DNA of 64,000 nt from contig CM038706.1 of NCBI GenBank assembly GCA_021613375.1, forward strand, positions 23,763,366 to 23,827,365, read 5' to 3'. The notes under the pieces were generated by a model that was not told where the DNA came from, searched no databases, and was given only the letters and a program-made list of their open reading frames with translations. Shown here one piece after another: positions 49,945 through 62,129 of the stretch. The translations under genes were made by a program, and so were the position numbers. How positions within the stretch are numbered: the first letter of the stretch is position 1; every line of letters begins with the position of its first letter. The DNA comes from Megaleporinus macrocephalus. Lineage: Eukaryota; Chordata; Actinopteri; Characiformes; Anostomidae.

Positions 49945-51106
49945 AAATTTTGAATTTTGAATTAAACCTACTTACATCGATATTTCTTTTCTGCATTCAT
50001 TGGTCATAAAAAGTCCCAAGTATATACAAACTTTATGTGCTTAATCTAATACCACACAAACAATTATAATGATTCATGTCTGTATTGGACACATCCATTA
50101 AACATTCACAGTGCTGGTGGAAAAGTAAGTGAACCCTTATGCTAACAAAAGCTAATTAGTCAGGAGTTAGCAAACCTGGAGTCCAATCAATGAAATGAGA
50201 TTGGAGCGAGATGTAGAGCTAATTTGACTTAGAAAAGACACTCAAACTTTTTGAGTTTGCTATTCACAAGAGGCATCTGCTGATGTGAACCATGCTGATG
50301 TGAACCGGAGAGATCTCTGAAGACCTACGATCAAGAACTGCATAAAAATGGAAAGGGTTACAAAGTAATCTCCAAACCTTCAGGTATTAACCAGTCCACA
50401 ATTAGACAAACTGTCTACAAATGGAGACGATTTAGTACTGTGGCTACTCTCCCTAGAAGTGGGCGTCCTGCCAAGCTGACTTCAAAGGCACAACGCAGAA
50501 TGCTCAGAGAGATAAAAAAGAACCCTAGAGTAACAAATAAAAGCTTGAGGGAATCATTAGAACTGGTTAACATCTCTGTTTATGAGTCAACCATATGCAC
50601 AGCATTAAACAGGCATGGTGTCCATGGCAGGACACCACGGAGAAAGCTTCTGCTTTCCATTTGGAGTGGCCCGATCAGAGCCCAGACCTGAATCCAATAG
50701 AGATGATGTGGAATGACCTTAAGAGAGCTGTTCACACCAGACAACCTAAGAATATGGCTAAGCTGAAGCAGTTCTGTGAGGAAGAGTGGTCCAGAATTCC
50801 TCCTGAATGTTGTGCAGTTCTGATCAGCAGCTACTGGAAATGCTTGTTGGAGGTTATTGCTGCCAAACGAGGTTCGACCCATTATTAAATTCAAGGGTTC
50901 ACTTGCTTTTTCCACCAGCACTGTGAATGTTTAATGGATGTGTCCAATACAGACATGAAATATTACAATTGTTTGTGTGTTATTAGGTTAATCACATTGA
51001 GTTTGTATACACTTGGGACCTAGATATAGATCAGATCATGTTTTATGACCAATTACGCAGAAAACCAGGCAATTTCAAAGGGTTCACATACTTTTTCTTG
51101 CCACTG
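49945..51106 (+). mobile_element. Tc1-like transposon with IR/DR ends, internally deleted
   Basis: Long inverted repeats each hold two direct repeats. The inner ones read CAGTGCTGGTGGAAAAGTAA (from about 50111) and its complement ending CCACCAGCACTG (to about 50924). The outer right one is the complement of CAGTGGCAAGAAAAAGTATG (to 51106, followed by TA). Between inner and outer parts the two sides match (TGTCTGTATTGGACACATCC). The outer left direct repeat is eroded into a poly-T region. This is the IR/DR layout of fish Tc1 elements. The copy looks inactive. Confidence 0.9.
50280..50887 (+). pseudogene. Tc1 transposase pseudogene (middle deleted)
   Basis: The first part encodes the DNA-binding half (GRPAKLTSKAQRRMLREIKK, then ESTICTALNRHGVHGRTPRR). 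Then the sequence jumps, in a different frame, to the C-terminal catalytic end (EWPDQSPDLNPIEMMWNDLK to AKRGSTHY, stop at 50886-50888). The segment holding the first two acidic residues of the DDE triad is absent; only the last Glu (LNPIE) remains. The junction lies at about 50640. No functional transposase can be made. Confidence 0.9.
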
Positions 51107-51199
51107 TACATGCTCAAACAGTGCATGTAACCACACACCTACAGACTTTTCACAGTATAGCAGTCCCAGCCCAAAGCCCGAGTGTACCTTCCAGATGAT

Positions 51200-51480
51200 G
51201 TGGTTTGTTTACAGGTGGCGAGGGAGACTGTGGGGGCTTTCTTGGTTTGTATAGTAAAATGCTGAGTGCTGCTACTCTCAGAATGTGTGTGTGTGTGGCC
51301 TGCAGCTATGCTGGCCTGTCTCTTCACAGGGAAGCCGGAGCTGGAGAAGGGACACGCTGGGCCCGTGCAGACTCTGCTGTGGCTCCAGGATGTGTGGTTT
51401 TGTTTGGTGATGCTTTGGTGCTAAGCATCTGTTTACCATTGCTCATGTGTATTGGGAAGAAGCGGTGAGGCTGTGAATTA
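51200..51480. other. GC-richer segment with short (GT)n
   Basis: It follows the Tc1 element. Contains a GT run at about 51283-51296 and GGGAAGCCGGAGCTGGAGAAGG. ORFs on both strands overlap without coding character. No function is assigned. Confidence 0.25.
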
Positions 51481-52829
51481 CACTCCCTGCATGCATGAGT
51501 GAATAAAACATAGAGCATTATGCCTTTCAGCTTGTAACACTTTGGCCAAAGAGACTCGTAGAGGGAGCAAACACATCACAGACGGGTACAGGAGCTTAAT
51601 TATAGTGATAAACAGAGGTGGGCGGTACGTAGTTTCATTTACTAAGAATTTGAAAGGATCTGTATTTGCATGAGTGTTTCAGGCTGGTAAGTATTCATGA
51701 GAGCAAACTTTTTCCACATTAAGTTCTACTTCAGTCATTTACATGAGTTCTTGAATTTTCTGTGTTTCAATTTATTATGTTACTTATTCTATTGTAACAT
51801 GTATCTGTAGAGCTTTGGTTTATTTTAGACCAAAAGTATTCTAAAAAGAAAAACATAGCACATAATGAACTTTAGTTTCTATGTTGACAGACACTGAATA
51901 AACAAAACTGTTGTACAGTGATATCAGCTGTTTTGACCTAAAACCTTTGTACTGCCTCCCATACTGAACTTTTTTTTTTTTTTTTAAGATTACTCTTGCT
52001 TCTACTGGATTTATGGACTTAAGTAATGTTTTGGAATACTCCACCCCACACACATGATAAGCATTGACTCATTCTAAGCTAAAATGTATGTTGTTGTTTC
52101 TTATATTACAGAATATTTTAATGTACTACTATAGATAGCCTTTGCACTTCATGGTGCTGAATACTCACTAACTTTCTCCTTTTATTTTATTGTTTACATA
52201 CATATAAAAATGTAATTTTGTGATTCCCTAAGTACTCTGAGTACTTAATGTTCATAATTGTACTTGTAGGGTCTACTGGAATAGATTTACCAAACCACAA
52301 TATTACTTCCATACTGTACATCTATATTCACTCTATATTCACTCTGAAACGCTTTGTTACAGCACCTGTGTCTTTAAGCCCCAGGATGAGCCCAGTGTGC
52401 TCAGGTTGGTGTGTGTTCTGTCAGATCAACCGCCAGAGCTACAAACTACAAATTCCACCTCCACACCACTGTCACTATTATTACAAACATTGTGGACCGC
52501 TTTCACGAGCTAAACTGCAGCTGAACTATTTACAGTGTCACATTTTTTTCTCTGTGTGGTGTATAAGGGCTTGCCAAGCTTGCCTGTACTTGGGCAATAA
52601 GCATTGTGTTACAAGATGATGTCATCTTGCAATCGAGAAAAGGACTGGAATTCCAATAAGTCATTTTTGGAAGCTGGGAAAACATTTCAATAAAAAATCT
52701 AAGGGGCTTGCAATGTAACCTAGTTCAAAGTCAGAGTTGAAAACGCTTTTTATTTGACTCTATACCTTGAATTAAAAAAAATGAGTGAGCATTTATTTTT
52801 ATCGCTAACAAACCTCTTATACCTAAACT

Positions 52830-53420
52830 AAGCTTTTTTTTTTTTTTTTTTTTCCATTATCTTTTTATTGGATTTTTTCAGGGATACATATATAAAATGT
52901 ATAAAATAGAATAAAAAGGAAAAAAATAAATATATATACTAAAACAATAATTAAAACTAGTTTAAACAAACAACAACAACAACAAAAAAAGAAATAATAA
53001 AATAAATGTGTTTTTGTTTTTAAATAAACAATACATATCAGGCCACACCGTATAGTTCACAATATATACAACAACTGGACAGGGCATATGGAATTACAAA
53101 CAAGGGATCAATAAGGCAAATAAATAAGTAATGTGATAAGTAGGCTCAAATTTCCAAATACACGTACAGAGGAGACCAGATCTTCCAGAATTTTCCTGAG
53201 TTATGGTGCAAATTAAATGTTAGTTTCTCCAAAGGTAAAAACTTAGTTATCTGTGTAAACCACATCCTGACTGACGGCACCTCAGATTTAGACCACAGCA
53301 ATAGAATGCATTTTTTAGCCAAGTACAGAAGTGTGTTCAATGCATAAACAGTATCAGTATTCAAGGTGTCAGGGTATAAGTTCAACAGTAAACTAAGCTT
53401 TAACAAATATTTCAGCAATT
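52830..53420 (-). mobile_element. LINE retrotransposon 3' end, 5'-truncated
   Basis: On the - strand, a frame at 53418-53146 encodes a C-terminal stretch (TLLYLAKKCILLLWSK, then PLEKLTFNLHHNSGKFWKIW) typical of the end of fish L1-type ORF2. It is followed by an A-rich 3' region and a pure A tract (T run at 52831-52853 on the + strand). The 5' part is missing, as is usual after target-primed insertion. No reverse transcriptase domain remains. Confidence 0.75.
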
Positions 53421-53999
53421 ATTATTTTTAATTTAAACACTATCCACTACATGACTAGCAAACACATGCTTGGACACCTATACACGCATAACATAAAATA
53501 TAAAACACAAACAAGTTCACTTACAATTTTCTGTTCTTATGTTTAAAATAAAAAAAGTTTTTAGCCAACTGTTTGCCAACAACAACAACATACAACAATC
53601 CACATATTGTTTGTCAGAAAGTTTCTGAGGTATCATGATAAAATACTTCATCGGCATTTTGCTTCACTTTAATTGTAGATATTAGAGTACATTTCAGGTA
53701 ACAAATACTGCTACACTACAACATTGGGTACACTGGCCTTCCATCACATGTGATGTCCAAATTTCAACTAATTCACCCAGCCCATTAAAAGAGTCTTTGT
53801 GCTGAGTAAAAGGATGCCACTAAAAGCTCTTCAGCAGCACTTTACCAAATAGATACAATCTGCACAATTGTTCTTCTACACATTACAATCAGCCAACTGA
53901 GGCACTGATAAAGAAGTTTCACTCCTCAGTGACGAACTGTAAGCGAATGCCCACGCCAGTACTGTCTGCCTGCTATGGGGGGGTGGGGGGTTACTGGAG

Positions 54000-54250
54000 G
54001 AGAGGCTTGGAGGCAGGATCACTTCTATAGAATGTGTGCAGGCTATCTTGGCTTGCCAGAGGCCGCCCGGCTGCAGCTGCTCGGCCCAATCCTCCTAAGC
54101 CCACCCCAGTACGACTGGGCCAGGCATGGCACTCACAAGACTCACAAACATTACGACGAGCACTGAAGGCTCCACAGCTCACACCCCCAACCTGTTAGAC
54201 AGTACGGCGACTAAAGCTCCCTGTGGTCTCCAGAGCGCCTGTCCATCCAG
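54000..54250. other. GC-richer intronic island
   Basis: A GC-rich segment (CAGAGGCCGCCCGGCTGCAG and neighbours) in AT-rich intron, preceded by a G run (GGGGGGGTGGGGGG at about 53977). ORFs on both strands overlap. Candidate regulatory or conserved element, unproven. Confidence 0.25.
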
Positions 54251-55639
54251 TGTTTTTAATTCCATCTTAAAAGATGAACTTGGATAAGTACAGTGATTTA
54301 GAGCTAAAATAATGATGTATAACACTACAATGTAATCATCAATGTATAGCTCAGCTAACACGTCCTAGCAATTTTGTAATTAAACACCGAGCTTCAGAAT
54401 ATGTCATTTACATAAATCTAAAGATATCCTTAACTGTGCTCCATCTGTGTTTATGAAAATTGGCTTCTCTTCCACCAGAGCGGGTAGGAGCCAGGGCAGT
54501 AGTATCGATGAAAACTGGAATGCAGAGGCAGAGCAGACAGTGAGCTGAGGAGATATCAGGGCCAGTGACTACTTGCATAGGTGCATTTTGGTTTTAACTT
54601 TGTTTACATCTAAATGATGGAGTTATGCAGGAATGTTATGTATGGGTTTTAAACACTGAGCTTTTGCACAGTAGTCTACATTAGTCTACAAAGCCAGGAC
54701 ATGGGCAAGCTTGGACAAGATCTGGCCATTATAGCAAACTACTACACCAAACCAGAGATTAATCTGTTCAGATGTATATCTGTAGAATGATAATAATCCC
54801 AATAATTAGCATACATACCACAAGGAGAGAACACCTAATAACTCCTTCTAAATAATTACAAAGCAACCACAGGAACAACACATAAACCGCATAACTGTGC
54901 TACAGAAACGGTAAAGCCTTTAGATGGTCAGTTGGGCTTAGCTGTGGAAAGTGCTCTAAAGAAAGGCCAATACACCACAATTAAGCCGACTAAAGGCAAG
55001 TCTGGCATGACATATGGTCTTTTTCAGCTATGAAAAATAATGTCTTTGTGGGGTATGTCAATTATTGGATGTTTTTTACCCTCATATGGGACTGCAATGT
55101 CTATGCTGTGGGCAAGAACAGTAAAATGTTGCCAGGTTTTGGCAGGAGCAGAATTTAAATGTTTGGGTTTTTTTTACTGAAAAATTCTAAAAATAGCCAT
55201 TTTCACTGCAATTTAAAGAAATGAAGATGTTTGTTTTCAATATAAGGAACAGTCTTGACTTTATTTAAATAAATTGAAACTTACTTTCTAAATTAAGCTG
55301 GTGTGTTTTACTACTGAGGCTGATAAACAAGTTTTAGTTAATAGCAATGATCATCAGGCTATGCTGTGGCACCTACGTGCGATTCAATGTAACATACAAA
55401 TCATTAGAGTCCAATACTAAAACACTGTCACATATTCTTATGTATTACCTTGTAAATGCCCTTTGCACAGTTCTCAACTCCTTTCCCGAACTCCTTTCCT
55501 TCCTTTTAGTGAAAGACTGATGTGTGTAGATGCATAACTGTATATTCAATACCATCTGCCTCATAACAAACCCAAGTTAAACCATTTTACCACAGTCAGC
55601 TGTTATTTTCCTGAAAGCTTGCACAAAGGGACTTTTAAA

Positions 55640-55930
55640 GGAGCATGGTGAGCACTTTTTGCCGTCATAAACAAGGGCCTAGTGCTAGTCGAGGACTGTG
55701 TGGATGCGCTACGTAACGTTTTACAGCTTGCCTTGGGATGTGGCAAACACACATGCAGTAGCAGGACAGCCACAGCGTTCTTCCAGCAGACCACAGAGCC
55801 GTGCCCCCGGCAGCGCAGGACAGCTGCTCCACAAGGGGCTGAAGAGAGAGCAGGGAGGGGGTGGAGAGACCCACTGCTGCCCCCTAGCTCTACACTGGCT
55901 ATCTGCAAATAAAGCCAGCCATATAGCAAA
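55640..55930. other. GC-richer intronic island
   Basis: GC-rich DNA including GAGCCGTGCCCCCGGCAGCG, with open frames on both strands over the same bases, so coding is unlikely. No recognised motif. Confidence 0.25.
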
Positions 55931-56479
55931 GAAATTTGATGCCTCACTCCACGAGTCACTCTAAAACTTTGAATTTGGCAGATGGCAGGAGTAAGCTACA
56001 AGGTTGAGCCCAAAGCCAGAGTGAGGAAATAAGAACACAAAGACTGCTAACAGGTCTCAGAAGTTAGGGTTTAGGAGGGCTAGGTTTGAACACAGAAAAA
56101 TGCCATAACGGCCCTACCACAGCAAAAGCTTTTAAGCCTGAACAGGGAAGGAAAGATGCTGCACAGCTTGCACAGAGTGTGGATATCAGTGCAGGAACAC
56201 TATGATCTGACGAGTCGGGTATAGTTAATGGCCTAACTGGATATTTTTAAAGACTGCATGCTGACTGACTCGTAGTTCAACAAAGCTTCATCTGGCTCAT
56301 GACTAAAGCCTGGTAAAAAATGAAGCCCAAGAAAAGAAAACTGTCATTTTTGCTATGGTCATTACAGCAATGCTATCCTATGACAGCTCCACATAGATTC
56401 AATATAGAATATAGAAGTTTTTTGATATATAAAAATGAATGAAACATCACATGCATTAACAACAAAACGAAATGAAAAT

Positions 56480-56850
56480 TCTCCACTAAAGACTCGAGAC
56501 TCAACTATACCTCGCACCCCAGAAACATGAGACATGCATGCTACAGACTCAATTCCATCCCAAAGACCCAAGGCTTGACTCAAACTTGCAAACCCAAGGT
56601 AAAAGACTTATTTTAGACTTTTGAGACTTGAGTCAGACTTGCTTGGTGGCTCGAGGCTTGACTTGATGTCGCCCCACAGAGACTAGAGACTCGAATTTGC
56701 AAAGTGACTTGAGGCTTGACTTGAACTTTAAATAACAAACTTTTCTGAAGGGTTGAACAACACGCTAAATGATATAAAACCCCAAGTAAACTAAAGGTTG
56801 ATGCTAAAGAGTTGAGTCTCACACTTCAAAGACTTGAGACTCGAATTAGG
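56480..56850. repeat. Degenerate tandem repeat of (GA)GACTTGAG/ACTCGA-type units
   Basis: Short related units recur many times (GACTCGAGACTC, GAGACTTGAGTCAGACTTG, GGCTCGAGGCTTGACTTG, GACTAGAGACTCGAATTTGC, GACTTGAGACTCGAATTAGG). This is a known type of low-complexity, transposon-associated repeat in fish. It gives no credible protein. Confidence 0.7.
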
Positions 56851-57179
56851 CTCATGTGAAGTAATTGGTGAACATCTCTGATGGAAAAAACTATTATTTA
56901 GAAATAATACAAGCCCAAAAGGAGAAAAAGAACTACAAGTTATTAAAAGTAAGACCTACTGGTCCTAGTAATGTGTGCCTTACACTAACAAAGAGTCAAT
57001 TCCAATGATTTTTCCAGTAAAAATCAGCAAAAATGCAGACTACATAGATTTTCTGCAGATACGTCAACACACATCGTACAGAGGGATGCTAAACAACCAC
57101 TGATGAGTATAAGCCACATCACACATGCTGCATCTTATCGTCTCCTTGCCAACTTCATTTGCAAGTGAAAAGTTTACTG

Positions 57180-57730
57180 AGCCTTCTTGCTCTTGGCGTA
57201 ATGGTAAGAGAGGAGAGTGTGTGTGTGTGCGTACTCTTTTTCCCTCTTAGCTGCGCACACACACTCACTGTAAAGAGGGTGGGGGGGTGGGGTGGGGGGG
57301 ATGAAGGGGTGGCAGCGAACCAGATGAAGCAGCTTTCGCCCGGGGCCCTGCCGTCTCCCCGGCAGCGGCGCGCCTGTTCCCTGCCCCAGTGCAGCCGCCC
57401 ATTTGTTCCATTACACCATCTCCATCTCCTCCAGTCTATTCAGCAGCGCTCCAGCTACGGCAGCACATGGCCCCCCGTCCCGGCTCTCCACTACACACAC
57501 ATCCAGACGCCGAGACCATCTTTTTTTATGCCGCCATATGGCTCGCGGAAGCCTGTAGATCTAACCACACATCTGCGTATACATTACCACACTCCTTTAA
57601 GGGACAGGAGTGTGTTTGCGTCTGTTAGCGTGCGTGCATGCGTGCAAGTGTGTGTATGGGACGCTGATGAGACAGGGTGATAATTGGTAAAGGAGCATGT
57701 TGGCAGATGTGATCTGTGTGTGTGTGTGAT
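57180..57730. other. GC-rich island with G-run and TG tracts
   Basis: It starts with GT tracts, then a G-rich run (about 57276-57318), then GC-rich DNA with GGGCCCTGCCGTCTCCCCGG and CCATATGGCTCGCGG, and ends in (TG)n at about 57713-57728. The 173-codon + strand ORF across it has low-complexity composition and is not believed. Candidate regulatory element. Confidence 0.3.
57276..57318 (+). other. Potential G-quadruplex
   Basis: Four or more G runs with short loops: GGGTGGGGGGGTGGGGTGGG and further G runs downstream (GGGGTGG). This meets the G3+N1-7 pattern on the + strand, which is the non-template side for akt3 but antisense to sdccag8 RNA. Confidence 0.6.
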
Positions 57731-58479
57731 GGTTGCTTGAGCTACTTGTGTGCACAGGGACTGAAAGCTACACGGGCGAGATATGTGAAAGGGTGAACTG
57801 CCAGAAATCCGATCATTTCCATCTTCCCCAACTTTCTCACTCATCTGTGGAAAATGATGTAGACATGTTTCGGGAAGCCAGCACTTAAATGCATAAGGAC
57901 ACTCTTTTCTTTTGCATTTCTAGGTCTATCAACAAAAGGAAATTAATAGATGCCATGTATAAAAACAGAGTTTAAAATAAAATGATAAAATGATGGAAAT
58001 TTGAAACATCCCACTTTTTCACATTACTCGGCTTGGAGGTCTTCAACTTTGTCTGCAATGAGAAAGATTTTTTCCCTTTGAATAATATCACTATAAAGAG
58101 CTGTATGCCAAAGTCTGGACACCCCAGTCATGATGTTTTGTTTTGTTTATATAAAAATAAAATAAAAACACACACACTTTACAATTACTGTTTATTTGCT
58201 GAATTTGACACACTGGAATAAAATGGGACATGTTCTGTTTTTTCCCCAAAGATGATCAACTCAGCAAATAAATAGAAATGATTTCTATTAAAGGAATTGA
58301 ATGGCGGCTGTAGTGTTTTGATTCATATACTTTTCAGTGTCTGCTGCTACCCAGAGAATGATATCCGTCATAGAGTAAAGCGAACTCATGCCCAGAATGC
58401 ATTTATGAAATAAATATAGAATGATACGCATATGTGTTATTGATGTCCTCTATAAAGCCACTGCTATTACACACAAGAA

Positions 58480-58990
58480 AAAACCATTGGCCGACACACC
58501 AAGCCTTTCATGTTTCACTGGCTGGGTTTCTATGCTATCTCACCCCAATCTCCGGGCAAAAAAAAAAACGTAAATACTGCAAGGGAAATAAATAAATAAC
58601 ATGCAGGAGTGAAACATTGTGTGCCGAAAACCCCTGTGTTGCTTGGCGTTGGCTCTCGAATGGTAAAAATAAATCAAGCTGATTTTCCAAATGTTGCATG
58701 CGTGCCATGCTGTTGCGGCTCTTCGCAGCACAGATTGTGTGCCCGTTCAAGAATATCTGAGGTGGGGCCCCGGCTATTTGCATGTATGCCGGAGCCATTT
58801 GCACCAGCTTATTAACACGAACACCTTAACCCACGGGCAGCAGGGAGAAGTACCCTACAGAGCAAGAGACACCCGCTGCGCTGAGCAAGCAGGAGGCACC
58901 AGACCTCTCACTCAACACGGCCTGCAGTTCGACTTCGGCTCCGCAATGACATTTCCGAAAACACCAAACTGTGCGAGAATCGTTCATTTG
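58480..58990. promoter_or_regulatory. Candidate conserved non-coding element
   Basis: The segment around 58690-58820 contains GCCATGCTGTTGCGGCTCTT and GGCTATTTGCATGTATGCCG, with the POU octamer ATTTGCAT, and then AGCTTATTAACACGAACACC. It stands out from the AT-rich intron. A 103-codon ORF across it is not convincing. Function is inferred from appearance only. Confidence 0.35.
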
Positions 58991-59009
58991 CATTCAAAGT
59001 GATAAATAC

Positions 59010-61620
59010 AACGGAGAAGAAACAGATATAACAGTGAAGTAGTCGCAACTACAAATTGATTTATGTTTAACACAATTACATTATTAGAATAATACTATTT
59101 GCTTATGCTGTAAAGGTGCTTCATTTAACTTTGGGTTAGAATTTCATTTGTCCTTCACCTTTTACAGTAAAATGGAAGACCAACGCTTATAAAGGTTATT
59201 AAGGCTTGTGAGTCTTAAATGTTGTTGCCTCTGCAGCTACTTTAAAAAATAATAATCTTATTTAAATAACAACAAAATGTAACAAAAATGTAGGCAATTG
59301 ATATGACTGATAATCACAGTAATTAATGTATTAAAAATTATTTAGTAGCATGGTATCAACAAGAACTAGTTAACCTGGAGTTTGATTTTGTTGATACTAT
59401 ATCTGTATATCACTGCTGCCTGAACAAAATCTCATATCTCCCAAATTAGAAGCCTACAAGACAAGAAAAATACATACTTTACATTCTTTCACATGTACTT
59501 TTTTCCAAGCCATTCTGCAGCGTTTATGTAGGTCTAGTCATCATGAAACTCACAATGTAAACACACTATGTAAAGGACAACAGGCATTTTCAAATGACGT
59601 CAGAAACTGAGAAACAGACAAAAACACAAGATTATGTCTTGTCAGCAGCATCTTTCTTTTTCTGCTTTGATCTCTATTAATTTACAAAATAATAGAAGGA
59701 ACACAAAGTTAATACTGTTTGCATTGTTTTCTTATAGAAATATTTTAGCATATCTAAAAAAAGTGAAGCATCTTCTTGCCTGTATAGTTGTTTATGTCAC
59801 TGGCAACAAACCCTTGTTAAACTTCTTAATAACCTCTGCTGCTCTAACCAGCATGCTGTGTTTAAAGATGGCATGGTGTTAAGAGCCAACTTCTCAAAAA
59901 ATAAATGAATGAATAAAAATAATAATAAATAATAACAAAATAAAGAAAATAGAAATTCTAAATATTGACCCTGCCCTCTGGTGGTCACATTTAGGGTACA
60001 ATCAAAGTAGCTTAAATTGCCTTGTATTAAACTAAGTGCACAGTTTCTTGCTCACAGACTAAAATTAATAACTCCTACAGCCTCTCACTGAACATGTCAT
60101 TTTTATATGAAAGAATATAATACTTTTGTAGTAAGAAGGTTACAAACCACTCCATAGGACCAGTTTATACTAATGTTGTGTGAATCTAAATTCTCAATAT
60201 TGTAAACCAGAACACAGTAAACCAGAAAACAGATCTGCAATTCCAAAATATAAATAATTTTAATTCACAGTTACACATTTTTGTAATCATGTTGCACTTA
60301 CTAACTCAATTACATTAAACACATGTCTCCAGTGGAACAATATTAATTATGTTGAAAGTAATTACAACAAATTTGTGTGTCTCATTCTCTCTCTCTCTCT
60401 CTTTCTCTCTCTGTTACCTGTGACAGCTGATTGTGCTAATTCTGTGAATTGCGACTGTGAGCAACACAGAATAAGCCCAGACAGCAACCCTCAATAAACT
60501 CCACAAACAATCTGTGTGATACTGCTAATATGAACCACAAGAATAAAGATCCTGAAAAAAGAGTGGGGCCTGATTTGGTTCACACTAAGGAGCAGCTCTG
60601 TGAGCTTTACATGTCATGCAGAAAGATTGTGTTTTGAGGCAGTTTCTATGCTTCTTGGTTTTATCTGTACTCAGGTTCAAGTTATATTGTGGCATATTCA
60701 TAATACAGTTACTATTTATATCTTAATAAGAACACTTTTAGAATATTTACTTAATAAATAAAGAAATATATAAAATATCACCACAATTGTTTTGTTCACA
60801 AGCTATTTTCAAACCGGCTTTGAGGGACGATGGAACCGTCTCCTCAGTAGTATACTTTTTTTTAATGGGTACGTGATTGTGTGTACTGGATTTTGACACA
60901 TTGCACACGTCACTGTCAGGTTACACACTGCACATCACATAGTAACCCATTTTATAGTCAAATCTGCCAGATTTTGATACAGCAAATGATTTGTGGACCA
61001 AAGCTGGCAGTGAAGGCCAATATAACGTTGAGAATTTTGCACTTTCATTTAAATAAGTACATCATTTTTTGGCACATATTAACAGAAAAATAATATAAAT
61101 CAAACTGCCAACAAGTAAAAGCAAGGCACAGTGTTAATTAACTAAATAAACAGATCAGCATGTGCCCTCTCAATATATATTCTACATGTATTGTGATCAT
61201 GAGTTACTTTTAATAGATTTTATGTAATGTAATTAAATTCGCAATTGAATACATTTAGGCCAGTGTATTTAGGATTCAGCTAAGACTTTTTCAATGCCCA
61301 AAAAGAAAAGTAAGCCGTTAGAGCTTAAAAAAAGAATTTATAATGGATTATTTTAAAAGTGTCAATAAACTCAAATAACCCAAATGAAATCAAAGCTGTT
61401 CTCTGCATAAATGACTGAAAAGTAGAGGCAAGCTATGTAAAATTTCGCTCCAAAGGTAAAGCACATGATCCATCCATTTTTTGTAGCATAGTATATTTAT
61501 AGTAGAGAGGTTAAGCACTACTCCACAGGACTGCCTGTCTTACTTTGAGGCTGTGCAAACACTGTAAATCTAAATTCTTTATAACGTAAGCCAGAATGCT
61601 TAAGTAAAACAGGTGTGAAT
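59010..61620. other. AT-rich intron with no recognised gene
   Basis: Only a CT microsatellite (about 60385-60411) and ordinary AT-rich sequence were seen. A segment at about 59545-59615 (TAAAGGACAACAGGCATTTTC, GTCAGAAACTGA) resembles 12815-12865 in intron 3 and may be another old repeat. Confidence 0.5.
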
Positions 61621-61689
61621 GTCTTTAAACTTGTTTTTTTCTCTCTCTCTCTCTCTTTCCCGCTTCTCTCTCTCTCTTTTCTGTATTTA

Positions 61690-62110
61690 TTTATTCGTTC
61701 GTGTTTTGCTGGGTGCTGGGTTAAGGCAGTGGGTGTTGAACAATATGTAGGGTTATGCTGAAAGCAGACGGATGTTGCGCTCCCAGCAGAAGCTCAGCTC
61801 GGGCTGGAGTTGCCGTGGATACGCCCACGCTCCTTCTCTCGCCCACGTGCTGACTCGGACCGTGTGCCAGACGCCCCTGCCACCCTGTATCGCGAGGCCA
61901 CGTGCGCCCCAGCATCCAGACCCGCTGCATCATACTCACACTGCTGCATGCTGCTGTCACTGGCATAGAAAACACTTCATATGCTTCACTTTCATTAAGA
62001 GCATGAAATACGGTATACAGAGGCATGCGGCTGATATCGGAGTAATATTCTGTACTGCCACAGCACTCTGCCGCGGTTATATCACTGACTGTACAATAAA
62101 AAGCTTAAGC
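61690..62110. other. GC-richer island after a CT-rich tract
   Basis: Preceded by a CT tract (about 61641-61677). GC-rich DNA includes GCCCACGTGCTGACTCGG and CACGTGCGCCCC, with two CACGTG E-boxes. Frames are open on both strands (101 codons -, 118 codons +), which argues against coding. Candidate regulatory DNA. Confidence 0.3.
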
Positions 62111-62129
62111 CTCATTTCTGTGCAATGAT

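Noticed and set aside
53975..54182. ORFs on both strands near 54 kb as possible sdccag8 exons
   Set aside because: No glutamate/leucine-rich coiled-coil pattern and no phase-compatible splice sites.
57159..57680. 173-codon + strand ORF
   Set aside because: Runs through GT tracts and G-runs, with low-complexity composition and no recognised motif.
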